The notes: generated from the letters alone by a model not told the origin. Shown: positions 41,767 through 51,193, numbered from the stretch's first letter. The stretch is DNA of 64,000 nt from Nocardioides panacis (GCF_019039255.1 NZ_CP077062.1:3968001-4032000), one strand, 5' to 3'. A program made the numbers and translations.

Positions 41767-42102
41767 GTGACGACGGAGCAGCTGGATCCCGCGGTGACGT
41801 TCGCGGCCCTGGGCGACCCGGTGCGTCGGGGGATCGTCGACCTCCTGTCCGCCCGGGACCTCACGGTCAACGAGCTCGCCGCGCGGTTCCCGATCTCCCT
41901 GCAGGCGGTCTCCCGGCACATCAAGGTGCTGGAGACCGCGGGGGTCGTGTCGCGGCGCAAGGTGGCGCAGACGCGCCCGGTGCACCTCGAGGCCGGTGCG
42001 CTGGCCCGCTCCGTCGACTGGCTCGAGGCGCACCGACGCCGTCTCGAGTCCCGCTACGCGCGGCTCGACGAGCTGCTCGAGGAGATCAAGGAGCCGACAT
42101 GA
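41767..42102 (+). CDS. ArsR-family transcriptional regulator
   Basis: A 111-residue winged-helix repressor: FAALGDPVRRGIVDLLSARDLTVNELAARF then ISLQAVSRHIKVLETAGVVSRRKV. It belongs to the ArsR subgroup found fused in operon with SRPBCC (AHSA1) proteins; no metal-binding Cys pair is visible, so it is not a classic arsenic sensor. The GTG start and 25-bp palindrome upstream support leaderless autoregulation. The stop overlaps the next start by 4 bases (ATGA). Confidence 0.9.
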   Translation: MTTEQLDPAVTFAALGDPVRRGIVDLLSARDLTVNELAARFPISLQAVSRHIKVLETAGVVSRRKVAQTRPVHLEAGALARSVDWLEAHRRRLESRYARLDELLEEIKEPT

Positions 42103-42593
42103 CCAACGACCGCACTGTCACCGCCCGCGCCGGCGAGCAGAGCATCGCCTTCACCCGTGAGTTCGAGGCGTCCGCGGCGCTGGTCTTCGCGGCGCACACC
42201 GATCCCGCCCTGCTCGGGCGCTGGACCGGCCCCCGGGGCACCGAGATGCGGGTCCGGGAGTTCGACGCGCGCACCGGCGGCTGCTGGAGCTACGTGATCG
42301 AGAGCGGCGACGGCGCGTGGGCGTTCCACGGGTCGTTCCACGAGGTCACCGCCCCCGACCGGCTGGTGCAGACCTGGGAGTTCGAGGGCGACCCCGGCAA
42401 CCCCACGTTCGAGGTGCTGACGTTCTCGGACCTGCCCGGTGGCCGCAGCCGGCTGGAGGGCACGTCGCTGTTCCTGACGGTCGCGGCCCGCGACGCGATG
42501 CTCGGCGGGATGGACGAGGGCATGGACGAGAACTTCCAGCGCCTCGACGAGCTGATCGCGGCCGGCGAGCTCGCCGACGCCCCGTCGGCCTAG
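42099..42593 (+). CDS. SRPBCC (AHSA1-like) domain protein
   Basis: A 164-residue START/AHSA1-like domain: FTREFEASAALVFAAHTDPALLGRWTGPRG at the start, then DARTGGCWSYVIES and WEFEGDPGNPTFEVLTF. Such domains form hydrophobic ligand cavities; the ligand is unknown. The ArsR-AHSA1 pair is common in actinobacteria, and overlap with the regulator gene implies a joint transcript. It is convergent with the globin gene, sharing 4 bases at the ends. Confidence 0.88.
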   Translation: MTNDRTVTARAGEQSIAFTREFEASAALVFAAHTDPALLGRWTGPRGTEMRVREFDARTGGCWSYVIESGDGAWAFHGSFHEVTAPDRLVQTWEFEGDPGNPTFEVLTFSDLPGGRSRLEGTSLFLTVAARDAMLGGMDEGMDENFQRLDELIAAGELADAPSA

Positions 42594-43042
42594 GCCTGCA
42601 GGCCGTCCCAGGACCACCGTGGCACCGCCGCGGCTGCCGGGACGGGCACCCCCGGGTCGGAGTAGGTCAGCACGTCGTCGACCGCCCACTCCATGTAGGC
42701 GCGCAGCACCGCCCGCAGCTCCGGGTCCTGCGGCAGCCCGGCGTCGTCGGCCGCGGCCACGAAGCAGTCCACGAAGCGCCGGCCCAGGTCGGTCATCTCA
42801 CCGTTGCCGGCGTGCATCCGCAGCAGCGCGGGCTGGTCGCCGCAGGAGGCGGAGTACTCCGGCGGGCCACCGAGCACCTCCGCCCAGTACGCCGCCAGCC
42901 GCTCCACGTGCTGGGGGTGCTGGTCGTCGTGCGAGAACGGGTGGTTCAGCTCGGGGTCGGCCAGGCACCGGGCGTGGTGGGCGCGGGCGAGGGCCAGTAA
43001 GGCGGTCCCGCCGCCGGCGGCCTCGAACACGCTCGGACGCAT
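42590..43042 (-). CDS. Truncated hemoglobin-like protein
   Basis: A 150-residue globin of the two-over-two type. HDDQHPQHVERLAAYWAEVLGGPPEYSAS carries the probable proximal His region and the conserved GGP loop, and the C-terminal helix WAVDDVLTYSD is typical. Roles in the family include oxygen binding, NO detoxification and peroxidase-like activity. The start at 43040-43042 has GACACT 6 bases upstream. It is not linked to the neighbouring dehalogenase by any obvious operon structure. Confidence 0.82.
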   Translation of the reverse strand: MRPSVFEAAGGGTALLALARAHHARCLADPELNHPFSHDDQHPQHVERLAAYWAEVLGGPPEYSASCGDQPALLRMHAGNGEMTDLGRRFVDCFVAAADDAGLPQDPELRAVLRAYMEWAVDDVLTYSDPGVPVPAAAAVPRWSWDGLQA

Positions 43043-43106
43043 GCTGCGAGTGTCGCCCCGCCCGGCGTCGCCTGTCGAGGCTCGCCGGGCGCGGGTGGCC
43101 CGCGCC

Positions 43107-44018
43107 TCAGCCGGACCGGTGCACGAACCCGGCGACGATCTCGCCGAGCCGCGGGCCGGCGTCCTCCTGCAGGAAGTGGCCGGCACCCGCGAGGACCGGG
43201 TGGTCGAGCCCCTGCGCGCCCGGCATCGACCTGCGCAGCACCGGCGCCATCGGGCCGGTGATCGGGTCGCCGTCGCTGAACGCGACCAGGAACGGCAGGT
43301 CGGCGTGCGTCAGGGTCTCCCAGGCCGCGCGGTTCGCCGGCGTCGCCGGGTCGTCGGGCGAGGTGGGCACCAGCGTCGGCATCACCCGCGGTCCGGCGGT
43401 GTACGCGTCGTCCGGGTACGGCGCGTCGTACGCTGCCCGGACCTCCGCGGACATCGGCGTCGCGCAGCCGGCGGCGACGAGCCGCCCGACGTCGAGGTGC
43501 TCGGCCCGCTCGACGGCGCCGCGGAACCGCCACCAGACGTCGGGCATCGGCAGGTCCCCGGTGGGCAGCCCGGTGTTCGCCGCCACCACCGCACGGAACC
43601 GGTCGAGGTGCTCGGCGACCAGGCGCAGCCCGAGCAGGCCGCCCCAGTCCTGGCCGACGAGCGTCACGTCGCGCAGGTCGAGGACGTCGAAGGCCAGCGC
43701 GCGCAGCCACTCGACGTGCCGGGCGTAGCTGTGGTCCTGCTGCCGGGCCGGCTTGTCGGAGCGGCCGAACCCGACCAGGTCCGGGACCACGGCGCGGATG
43801 CCGTGCGCCACGAGCACGTCGACGACGTCGCGGTAGAGGAAGGACCAGGTCGGCTCACCGTGCAGCAGCAGCGCCACCGGCCCGTCCGGCGGCCCGGCCT
43901 CGACGTACGCCATTCGCAGGGTGCCGCCCTCGCCGTCCGGCACCTCGGCGTACGACGGTGGGCGGGCGGACCCGGGCAGGGCGGCGAAGCGGTCCTCGGG
44001 GGTGCGCAGCAGGTCCAT
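43107..44018 (-). CDS. Haloalkane dehalogenase-like alpha/beta hydrolase
   Basis: A 303-residue alpha/beta hydrolase. The oxyanion/halide loop is LLLHGEPTWSFLYRD, the nucleophile is Asp in VGQDWGGLLG, and the catalytic His is in GAGHFLQED. An Asp nucleophile plus the Trp after HGEPT fits the HLD-I haloalkane dehalogenase group (DhmA/DhlA-like), although epoxide hydrolases share parts. Substrate is therefore a halogenated alkane or similar. The ATG directly follows the photolyase stop, so the genes are probably cotranscribed. Confidence 0.85.
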   Translation of the reverse strand: MDLLRTPEDRFAALPGSARPPSYAEVPDGEGGTLRMAYVEAGPPDGPVALLLHGEPTWSFLYRDVVDVLVAHGIRAVVPDLVGFGRSDKPARQQDHSYARHVEWLRALAFDVLDLRDVTLVGQDWGGLLGLRLVAEHLDRFRAVVAANTGLPTGDLPMPDVWWRFRGAVERAEHLDVGRLVAAGCATPMSAEVRAAYDAPYPDDAYTAGPRVMPTLVPTSPDDPATPANRAAWETLTHADLPFLVAFSDGDPITGPMAPVLRRSMPGAQGLDHPVLAGAGHFLQEDAGPRLGEIVAGFVHRSG

Positions 44019-45485
44019 TCAGCGACCCAACCACGCGGCGGCCGTGGCGGCGAGCTCCCGCTTGCGGGCGTCGTCCATCCGGTCGTAGGTCCGGACCGCG
44101 AAGCCGCTGCGCGGGTTGGACTCGAAGCCCTGGCGGTGGTCGGCGACGAACTGCCAGTAGAGCGCGTCCCAGGCCTCGCACCACGGACCGGTGCCGAAGT
44201 CGCTCATCTTGCGCAGGTAGTTCGACCCGCTCACGTAGGGCTTGGTGGTGACCAGCTCGCCGGCCGCGAACTGGCTCATCGCGTAGACGTTGGGCACCAT
44301 CACCCAGTCGTAGGCGTCGACGAACAGCGTCATGAACCACTCGTAGACCTCGTCCGGGTCGGTGCGCAGCAGCAGCATCGCGTTGCCGAGCACCATCAGC
44401 CGCTCGATGTGGTGGGCGTAGCCGTGCCGCAGCACCCGCCGGACCACCGTGTCGACCGGCTCCAGCCCGGTCGTGCCGTCCCACCACCCCGGGCCGAGCT
44501 CGCGGGTCAGCCCGAGCAGGTTGCGGGTGCGCATCGCCCGCCCGTGCACGACGTAGGAGGCCCGCATGTACTCCCGCCACCCGATCACCTGGCGGACGAA
44601 CCCCTCCACGCTCGGCAGGTCGACCCGGTGCTCCTCGGCGTGCGCGACCGCGCGCTCCACGACGTGCCGGGGGTCGAGGAGGCCGACGTTCAGCAGCGGG
44701 CTGAGCGCCGAGTGGAACAGCCACGGCTCGTCGGCGGCGATCGCGTCCTCGTAGGGCCCGAAGCCCGCGAACCGGTCCTCGAGGAACCGGGTCAGCCAGG
44801 TCTCGGCCTGCCGGTGGGTGGTCGGCCAGTGGTACGTCGCGGGGTCGCCGGGGTTGTCGGGGAAGGCGTCGCCGACCCAGGCGATCGCGTCGCGGACGTG
44901 CTCGCCGCGGGTCGCCTGGGGCATCGCGGGGACGGTCACGTCCCGGGGGAGCCGCCTGCGGTTCTCGGTGTCGAAGCTCCACCGGCCGCCGGCGGGCCGG
45001 TCGCCGTCCATCAGCACGTCGAGCCGCCGGCGCTGCCGCTCGTAGAAGTGCTGCATCCGCGGCCGCCTCGCGGTCCCGAACGTCTCGGCGATCTCCGCGC
45101 GCGAGGTGAGGAACCCCGGTGTCTCCAGCACGGTCAGCGGGACGCCGGCACGGCGGCAGACCGCCCGCAGGTCGCGCTCCAGCCAGTCGTCGACGACGTC
45201 GAAGACCGACAGCGCGGTGACGCCGTGCCCGGTGAGCACGTCGGCCAGCCCGGCGTCGCTGGTGGTGTCCGCCGACGTGGCGACGTACGCACAGGCGAAG
45301 CCGGCCGAGGCGAGCCGCTCGGCGAAGGCCCGCATGGTCGCCCGGTGCAGGACCAGCTTGTGGGTGTGGAACGGGAGCTGCCGGAAGAACAGGTCCGGCT
45401 CGACGAGCACCATCAGCGTGCCGGGGTCGGCGGCGAGGTGCTCGACGAAGAGCTGGTGGGGGAAGATCACCCGCGCCGTGGTCAC
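44019..45485 (-). CDS. PhrB-type (FeS-BCP) photolyase lacking most iron-sulfur cysteines
   Basis: A 488-residue cryptochrome/photolyase related to bacterial (6-4) photolyases: start VIFPHQLF, then GWREYMRASYVVHG, YAHHIERLMVLGN and SQFAAGELVTTKPYVSGS are hallmarks. PhrB holds a [4Fe-4S] cluster with four Cys. By comparison from memory, the first is replaced in TGLEPVDTVV (Pro), the second and third lie in a loop that is deleted after RKMSDF, and only the Cys of GPWCEAWDALYW remains. FAD-binding regions look intact. It may repair (6-4) lesions without a cluster or act as a photoreceptor. GTG start, no strong ribosome site. Confidence 0.82.
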   Translation of the reverse strand: MTTARVIFPHQLFVEHLAADPGTLMVLVEPDLFFRQLPFHTHKLVLHRATMRAFAERLASAGFACAYVATSADTTSDAGLADVLTGHGVTALSVFDVVDDWLERDLRAVCRRAGVPLTVLETPGFLTSRAEIAETFGTARRPRMQHFYERQRRRLDVLMDGDRPAGGRWSFDTENRRRLPRDVTVPAMPQATRGEHVRDAIAWVGDAFPDNPGDPATYHWPTTHRQAETWLTRFLEDRFAGFGPYEDAIAADEPWLFHSALSPLLNVGLLDPRHVVERAVAHAEEHRVDLPSVEGFVRQVIGWREYMRASYVVHGRAMRTRNLLGLTRELGPGWWDGTTGLEPVDTVVRRVLRHGYAHHIERLMVLGNAMLLLRTDPDEVYEWFMTLFVDAYDWVMVPNVYAMSQFAAGELVTTKPYVSGSNYLRKMSDFGTGPWCEAWDALYWQFVADHRQGFESNPRSGFAVRTYDRMDDARKRELAATAAAWLGR

Positions 45486-45524
45486 GTGTCCCCTGTGCCA
45501 CGGCGCGGGTGGTTCGAAACGCGG

Positions 45525-46310
45525 CTACTTCACCTCGGCCCGGAGCACCCGGAGCACGCCGAGGGCGAACGGCAGCAGCACCCACAGCGCGGTGCTCGTG
45601 GCCAGCTGGCCCCACTGCTCGCCGGTCATGTCCACCCCGCTGTACAGCGGCGGCTGCGAGGTGCCGAGGTCGATCCACGGGGCGACGTCCTTGAGCGCGC
45701 TCCACAGGTTCGCCACGATCGAGAACGCGATCGGGACCACGAAGTACACGACGATCGCCGCGGCGGAGTTGAGGAACAGCAGGCCGAAGGCCAGTCCCTG
45801 CAGCACGCCGGTGGCCTGCAGCACCCCGAACTTGGCCAGGTCGTCCGGGCCGATGTGCGCCCACGCGTCAGAGGCGCCCCCCACCACGGTCGCCAGGGCG
45901 GCCAGCGCCACGGCGAGCACGATCGCGGCCAGCCCGGCGAGCAGCGCGGCGATCACCTTGGCGACCACCACCCGGCCGCGCAGCGGCATCAGCGTGAAGG
46001 TGACCAGCGCGGTCCGCTGGTTCCACTCGCTGGTGACCAGCAGGATGCCGAGCACCGGCAGCAGGAACCCCTGCGGCGTGGCGGTCGCGCCCATGAAGTT
46101 CAAGAACGTGCGGTCGGACTGCTTCGCGGTGAGGAACACCGTGGTGACGATCAGCAGCGTGATGACGCCGATCGCGATCAGCAGCCACTTGCCGGAGCGG
46201 GTGTCGGCGAGCTTGCGCAGCTCGACGAGGACCAGCCGGCCCAGCGGGATGCGCGGCGTGCTCGAGATGTCGAGGGTCGCGGCGGTGGGCTCGAGAGCGG
46301 CGGCGGTCAT
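45525..46310 (-). CDS. ABC transporter permease
   Basis: A 261-residue membrane protein of the ABC-2 type with about six hydrophobic segments (for example WLLIAIGVITLLIVTTVFL, ALLAGLAAIVLAVALAALA, LWVLLPFALGVLRVL). It is the membrane partner of the upstream ATPase gene: their start and stop overlap as ATGA. The pair probably forms a homodimeric exporter. A divergent two-component system lies next to the ATPase. Cargo is unknown; such units often give resistance to antibiotics or peptides. Confidence 0.88.
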   Translation of the reverse strand: MTAAALEPTAATLDISSTPRIPLGRLVLVELRKLADTRSGKWLLIAIGVITLLIVTTVFLTAKQSDRTFLNFMGATATPQGFLLPVLGILLVTSEWNQRTALVTFTLMPLRGRVVVAKVIAALLAGLAAIVLAVALAALATVVGGASDAWAHIGPDDLAKFGVLQATGVLQGLAFGLLFLNSAAAIVVYFVVPIAFSIVANLWSALKDVAPWIDLGTSQPPLYSGVDMTGEQWGQLATSTALWVLLPFALGVLRVLRAEVK

Positions 46311-47215
46311 GCGAGGGCCCCTTCCTGGGTGGTGTCGCGCTGGGTGTCGGCGGTCAGCTGGAGGAACAGCTCCTCGAGCCCGGCGCCGTCGGCGGGGCGC
46401 AGCTCGACCAGGGTGATGCCGGCGGTCGCCGCCACCTTGCCGATCTGCACGGCCTCGGCGTCACTGCGCAGCCCCTCGCCGGACGGCACCGCGTGGATGC
46501 CCTCGCGGGTGAGCGCGTCCAGCAGCGACTCGTGCTCGACGGCCTTCACGTAGGCACCGCGGGTCTGCAGCAGCTCGGCCTTGGTGCCCTGGGCGACGAT
46601 CCGGCCGCGGCCGATCAGGATCAGCTCGTCGGCGATCCGCTCCACCTCGTGCAGCAGGTGCGAGGAGAGCAGCACGGTGCCGCCCCGCGCGGCGTACTCC
46701 TTGAGCAGCCCGCGCATCCAGTGGATGCCGGCCGGGTCCAGGCCGTTCGCGGGCTCGTCGAGGATCAGGATCTGCGGGTCGCCGAGCAGCGCGTGCGCGA
46801 TGCCCAGCCGCTGCCGCATGCCCAGCGAGTAGTTGCGGACCCGGCGCCGGGCCTCGGTCGGCGAGAGCGAGACCAGCTCGAGCATCTCCTCCACCCGGGT
46901 GCGCGGCAGGCCCATGGTCTGCGCCCCGATCGTCAGGATCTCGCGGCCGGTGCGCCCGTCGTGCTGTGCGGAGGCGTCGAGCAGGACCCCGACGTGCAGG
47001 CCCGGGTTCGGGAGGTCGGCGTAGCGGTGGCCTCCGATGGTGACGCGCCCGCGGGTGGCCGGCGTGAGGCCGACCATGATGCGCATCGTGGTGGACTTGC
47101 CTGCGCCGTTCGGCCCGAGGAAGCCGGTGACCCGGCCGGGCTCCGCGACGAAGGACACGTCGTCGACGGCCAGGTAGCCGCCGTACGTCTTGGTAACCCC
47201 GTCAACTGTGATCAT
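46307..47215 (-). CDS. ABC transporter ATP-binding protein
   Basis: A 302-residue ABC ATPase with Walker A FLGPNGAGKSTTMRIM, signature NYSLGMRQRLGIAHALLG, Walker B ILILDEPANGLDPAG and the switch His in LLSSHLLHEVERI. It has the C-terminal extension typical of drug or lantibiotic exporters. Signature LGMRQ is a mild variant of LSGGQ found in this group. CAGGCT lies 6 bases before the ATG. It is divergent from the histidine kinase gene, a layout of bacitracin- or peptide-sensing systems. Confidence 0.93.
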   Translation of the reverse strand: MITVDGVTKTYGGYLAVDDVSFVAEPGRVTGFLGPNGAGKSTTMRIMVGLTPATRGRVTIGGHRYADLPNPGLHVGVLLDASAQHDGRTGREILTIGAQTMGLPRTRVEEMLELVSLSPTEARRRVRNYSLGMRQRLGIAHALLGDPQILILDEPANGLDPAGIHWMRGLLKEYAARGGTVLLSSHLLHEVERIADELILIGRGRIVAQGTKAELLQTRGAYVKAVEHESLLDALTREGIHAVPSGEGLRSDAEAVQIGKVAATAGITLVELRPADGAGLEELFLQLTADTQRDTTQEGALA

Positions 47216-47344
47216 GGGTCGAGCCTGTCGGCCGCGCGGGCGCGCTGCATCAGCCCGCGGGATCGCGCACCCCCTACTTAAGTCGGCCGCGCGCGAGACC
47301 CCGGTTGCTGCGGCGGCACGGCCCCGGGCTCCTAGGGTGGGACG

Positions 47345-48520
47345 GTGCAGGAGCCGACGCCCGAGCAGTACAACCCGCCGCTGACCTGGCGCTCGCACGC
47401 CTGGCGCACGGCCGGGGCGCTGTCGATCAGCGCGGTGCTCTGGCCGACGACCGCGGCCGTCCAGTGGCAGCAGGCCCGCCCGCTGTTCTGGCTGGACCTC
47501 ACCCTCGGGCTGCTCACCCTGGTGCTGTCGTTCGGGCGGCGCCGCTGGCCGTTCGCGGTGGCCTCGGTGTCCGCGGTGCTCGGTGCCGTCTCGGTCTCGT
47601 CGGCCGGGCCCGGCGTGCTCGCGTCGGTGTCGCTGGCGACCCGGCGGCACGTGCCGCAGATCCTGGCGGTGGGACTGCTGGGCCTGGCCGGCGCGGTCGT
47701 CTACCCGATGGTCGGTCCGAGCCCGACCGACGACCCGTGGTGGATCACCTTCGCCTTCGGCCTGGCCTTCACCGTGGCGATGCTGGTCTGGGGGATGTAC
47801 CTCGGCTCGCGGCGCGAGCTGCTGTGGACGCTCCGGGACCGCGCCGAGCGGGCCGAGGCCGAGCAGGGGCTGCGCGTGGAGCAGGGCCGGTCCACCGAGC
47901 GGGCCCGGATCGCCCGGGAGATGCACGACGTGCTGGCGCACCGGATCAGCCTGATCACCCTGCACGCGGGGGCGCTGGCCTACCGCACCGACCTGACCGC
48001 CGACGAGATGCGCGGGACCGCCGAGCTGATCCAGACCAAGGCGCACGAGGCGCTGACCGACCTGCGCCAGGTGCTCGGCGTGCTGCGCGGCAACGACCCG
48101 GCCGCGCTGCTCGACCGACCGCAGCCGACCTTCGAGGACCTGCGCGCCCTGGTCCGTGAGGCCGAGGACTCCGGCATGCGCATCCAGTACGACGAGCAGG
48201 TGCTCGACGCGACCGGGATGCCGGACCCGGTCGGCCGGGCGACGTACCGGATCGTCCAGGAGGGGCTCACCAACGCCCGCAAGCACGCCCCCGGGGTGAC
48301 CGTGCTGGTCGACGTCGGCGGCTCGCCCGAGGACGGCGTCCGGATCCGGATCCGGAACCCGGCCCGGAGCGCCCACGCCCTCGACCGCACCGCACCGCCC
48401 GGGGCCGGGCTGGGGCTGGTCGGCCTCGGCGAGCGCGCCAAGCTCGCCGGCGGGCGGCTGGAGACACGGCGCCGCGGCGGCACCTTCGAGCTGACCGGCT
48501 GGCTGCCGTGGCAGCCGTGA
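47345..48520 (+). CDS. Two-component sensor histidine kinase
   Basis: A 391-residue NarL-family kinase. The N-terminal about 150 residues have four to five membrane segments with little extracellular sequence. The HisKA_3 dimerisation site is ARIAREMHDVLAHRISLITL, with the phosphorylated His, followed by a HATPase domain (VLVDVGGSPEDGVRIRIRNPA, GLGLVGLGERAKLAGG). It autophosphorylates and passes phosphate to the next gene product. TAGGGT lies 6 bases before the GTG. Divergence from the ABC genes suggests it senses the cargo or membrane stress; this is inference. Confidence 0.92.
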   Translation: MQEPTPEQYNPPLTWRSHAWRTAGALSISAVLWPTTAAVQWQQARPLFWLDLTLGLLTLVLSFGRRRWPFAVASVSAVLGAVSVSSAGPGVLASVSLATRRHVPQILAVGLLGLAGAVVYPMVGPSPTDDPWWITFAFGLAFTVAMLVWGMYLGSRRELLWTLRDRAERAEAEQGLRVEQGRSTERARIAREMHDVLAHRISLITLHAGALAYRTDLTADEMRGTAELIQTKAHEALTDLRQVLGVLRGNDPAALLDRPQPTFEDLRALVREAEDSGMRIQYDEQVLDATGMPDPVGRATYRIVQEGLTNARKHAPGVTVLVDVGGSPEDGVRIRIRNPARSAHALDRTAPPGAGLGLVGLGERAKLAGGRLETRRRGGTFELTGWLPWQP

Positions 48521-49176
48521 CCCGCCCGCCGATCCGGGTGCTGGTGGTCGACGACGACGCCCTGGTGCGCTCCGGGCTGACGATGATCCTCGGCGGTGCG
48601 CCCGACATGGAGGTGGTCGCCGAGGCGGTCGACGGCCGCGACGGGATCACCGCCGCGCGCCGGCACCGCCCGGACGTGGTGCTGATGGACATCCGGATGC
48701 CGCTGATGGACGGGCTGGAGGCCACCGAGCACCTCGGGTCGTGGGAGTCCCCGCCCCGGGTGATCGTGCTGACGACCTTCGACGCGGACGACTACGTCGC
48801 GCGGGCGCTGGGCGCGGGGGCGAGCGGCTTCCTGCTCAAGGACACCGCGCCGGCCGCGATCATCGAGGCGATCCGCCGGGTGGCCGACGGCGACCCGATG
48901 CTCTCCCCCAGCGTCACCGCGCGGCTGATCGCGCAGCTGCGCTCCGGCGCGCCCGACCGGACCCGGCTGGCCCGCGCCCGGCTGACCCGGCTGACCGAGC
49001 GCGAGCACGAGGTCGCCGTCACCATCGGCGAGGGCCTCAGCAACGCCGAGATCGCGGCCCGGCTGCACCTGTCGGTGCCCACCGTGAAGGCGCACGTCGG
49101 CCGGCTGTTCGCGAAGCTCGAGGTCGACAACCGGGTGCAGATCGCCATCTGCGTCCACGACGCCGGCCTGTCCTAG
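48517..49176 (+). CDS. LuxR-type response regulator
   Basis: A 219-residue regulator with a receiver domain (VLVVDDDALVRSGL, phosphorylation Asp in VVLMDIRMPLMDGLEA, Lys in FLLKDTAPA) and a C-terminal LuxR helix-turn-helix (LTEREHEVAVTIGEGLSNAEIAARLHLSVPTVKAHVGRL). The GTG at 48517 overlaps the kinase stop as GTGA; another GTG is 9 bases earlier. The pair is complete and probably controls the divergent ABC exporter. Confidence 0.92.
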   Translation: MTRPPIRVLVVDDDALVRSGLTMILGGAPDMEVVAEAVDGRDGITAARRHRPDVVLMDIRMPLMDGLEATEHLGSWESPPRVIVLTTFDADDYVARALGAGASGFLLKDTAPAAIIEAIRRVADGDPMLSPSVTARLIAQLRSGAPDRTRLARARLTRLTEREHEVAVTIGEGLSNAEIAARLHLSVPTVKAHVGRLFAKLEVDNRVQIAICVHDAGLS

Positions 49177-49278
49177 CCCCCGCGACCGGCTGCCGGGGTG
49201 TGACGTCCCGCTCATCGGCCCCGGGCCCTGGTAATTGTGTCGCCCGGGCACGTCCCGTGCACCTACGCTCGCTGTGCC

Positions 49279-51193
49279 ATGCGCGACTTCCCCCCGTCCG
49301 TCAGGACCTACTACGCGCTTCCGGGGAGACCCCCGAAGCGGGCCCGGACCTGCGCTCACCGGGCCGGTTCCTCTGGTCGGTCATCTCGCGCCAGCGCGAC
49401 GTGGTCGCGACCGCGGCGGTCGTGGGCGTGCTCTGGCAGCTGCCGCTCACCGTCGGACCCTTCCTGGTCGGCCGCGCCATCGACGAGGGCGTGCTGGCGC
49501 ACTCCGCGTCGGCGACCCTCTACTGGAGCGGGCTGCTGCTGGCCGTCACCGTCGTCGGTGCGGTGTTCGGCATCCTGATGCACACGTTCGTGGTCCGCAG
49601 CTGGCTGATCGCGCTCTACGGCACGACGTTGATGGTGACCCGCAAGGCCGCCCAGCTCGGCCACGTGCTGCCGCGACGTACCCCGACGGGCGAGGTGCTC
49701 AGCGTCTCCGGCAGCGACGCCGACGAGTTCGGCGGCCTCACCGAGATCACCGCACGGGCCTTCTCCCAGCTGGTCGCCTACCTCGCGGTGGCCGCGATCG
49801 TGCTGGCCACCTCCCCGCCGCTCGGGCTGCTGGTGCTGCTGGCCGCCCCGGTGCTGGTCGCGGTGGCGCTGCCGCTGCTGCGCCCGCTGCACCGGCGCCA
49901 GGCCGTCGAGCGGCAGCGCACCTCCACGCTGACCTCGCTGGCCACCGACATCGTCGCCGGCCTGCGGGTGCTGCGCGGGATCGGCGGCGAGGACACCTTC
50001 GGCCGCAACTACGCGGCCCAGTCGCAGCTGGTGCGGCAGGCCGGCGTCGGCGCCGGGATCTGGCAGGCCGCGATCGAGGCGGTCGGCGTGCTGTTCTCCG
50101 GCTGCTTCGTGGTGCTGCTGATGTACACCGGCGCGAAGGCCGTCGAGGCGGGCACCCTGTCGGTCGGCGAGCTGGTCAGCTTCCTGGGCTACGGCCTGTT
50201 CATGGTCGGGCCGATCCGCACCTTCTTCGAGTTCGCCCAGAAGCTCACCCGCTCGCTGGTCTCGGCCCGCAAGGCCGTCGCGGTGCTGGAGCAGACGCCG
50301 CCCTGGACGGCGCCCGCCACCGCCGCGTCCCTGCCGCGCGACGCGGACCTGGTCGACGAGAGCACCGGGTTCGTGGCCACCCCCGGGCTGCTGACCGTGG
50401 TGGTCAGCGCGCTGCCGGAGTCCTCCGCCGAGCTCGCCGACCGGCTCGGCCGCTGGCTGCCGCTCGAGGAGGAGCCGCCGCCGCTGATCGAGGAGACCCC
50501 CGCCGCGGTGGCCGGCGGACCCGCGCCGAGCGCAGCGAGCGCCGAGCCCGGATCGCCGCCGCGGACGCCGAGCGCGCCGCGCGCCCCTGGGGCGTGACCT
50601 ACGGCGGCGTCGACCTGTCCCGCGTCCCGCTCGACGAGGTGCGCCGCACCGTGCTGGTCAGCGACACCGGGTCGCAGCTGTTCGCCGGCTCGCTGCAGGA
50701 CGCGGTCGACCCGCACGGCGTGCTCACCCGCGAGCAGGCCGAGCAGGCGCTGCGGGTCGCCGGTGCCGAGGACGTGTACGACGCGCTGCCGGGCGGCTGG
50801 GCCGGCCAGATCGACGAGCGCGGCCGCGGGCTGTCCGGCGGCCAGCGCCAGCGCGTGGTGCTCGCCCGCGCCCTGGCCGTCGACCCGGAGGTGCTGGTGC
50901 TCGTCGAGCCCACCTCGGCGGTCGACGCGCACACCGAGACCCGGATCGCGGAGCGCGTCGCGGCGCACCGGCGGGGCCGCACGACCGTGGTGACCACGGT
51001 GTCCCCGCTCTGGCTGCACCACGCCGACCGGGTGGTGCTGCTCGCCGACGGCCGGGTCGCGGCCCAGGGACGTCACGAGGACCTGCTCGCCGACGAGCCG
51101 CGCTACCGCGAGGTGGTGCTCCGCGCCTTCGACGAGCCGGCGACCGGCGAGCACCCCGAGGACCTGCTCAGCCCGGAGGACTCCCGTGTCTGA
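49279..51193 (+). pseudogene. ABC exporter half-transporter (NBD1 side) interrupted by two frameshifts
   Basis: The parts form one ABC exporter subunit: a transmembrane domain (WSVISRQRDVVATAAVVGVL through ARKAVAVLEQTPPW) and an ATPase domain with signature GLSGGQRQRVVLARA. It is split by two apparent single-base losses: near 49324 (MRDFPPSVRTYYALPG then ETPEAGPDLRSPGRF) and near 50521 (AAVAGG then TRAERSERRARIAAAD). Adding one base at each gives 1917 bases, exactly 639 codons. Walker A is degenerate (GLLTVVVSALPESSAE) and Walker B is VLVLVEPTSAVD. It may be assembly error rather than decay, because the partner gene is intact and overlaps its end. Confidence 0.78.

Noticed and set aside
50525-50545. 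GAGCGCAGCGAGCGC motif at the second ABC frameshift as a mobile repeat
   Set aside because: It is a short GC palindrome common by chance in such DNA, and no other copy was noticed in the window.
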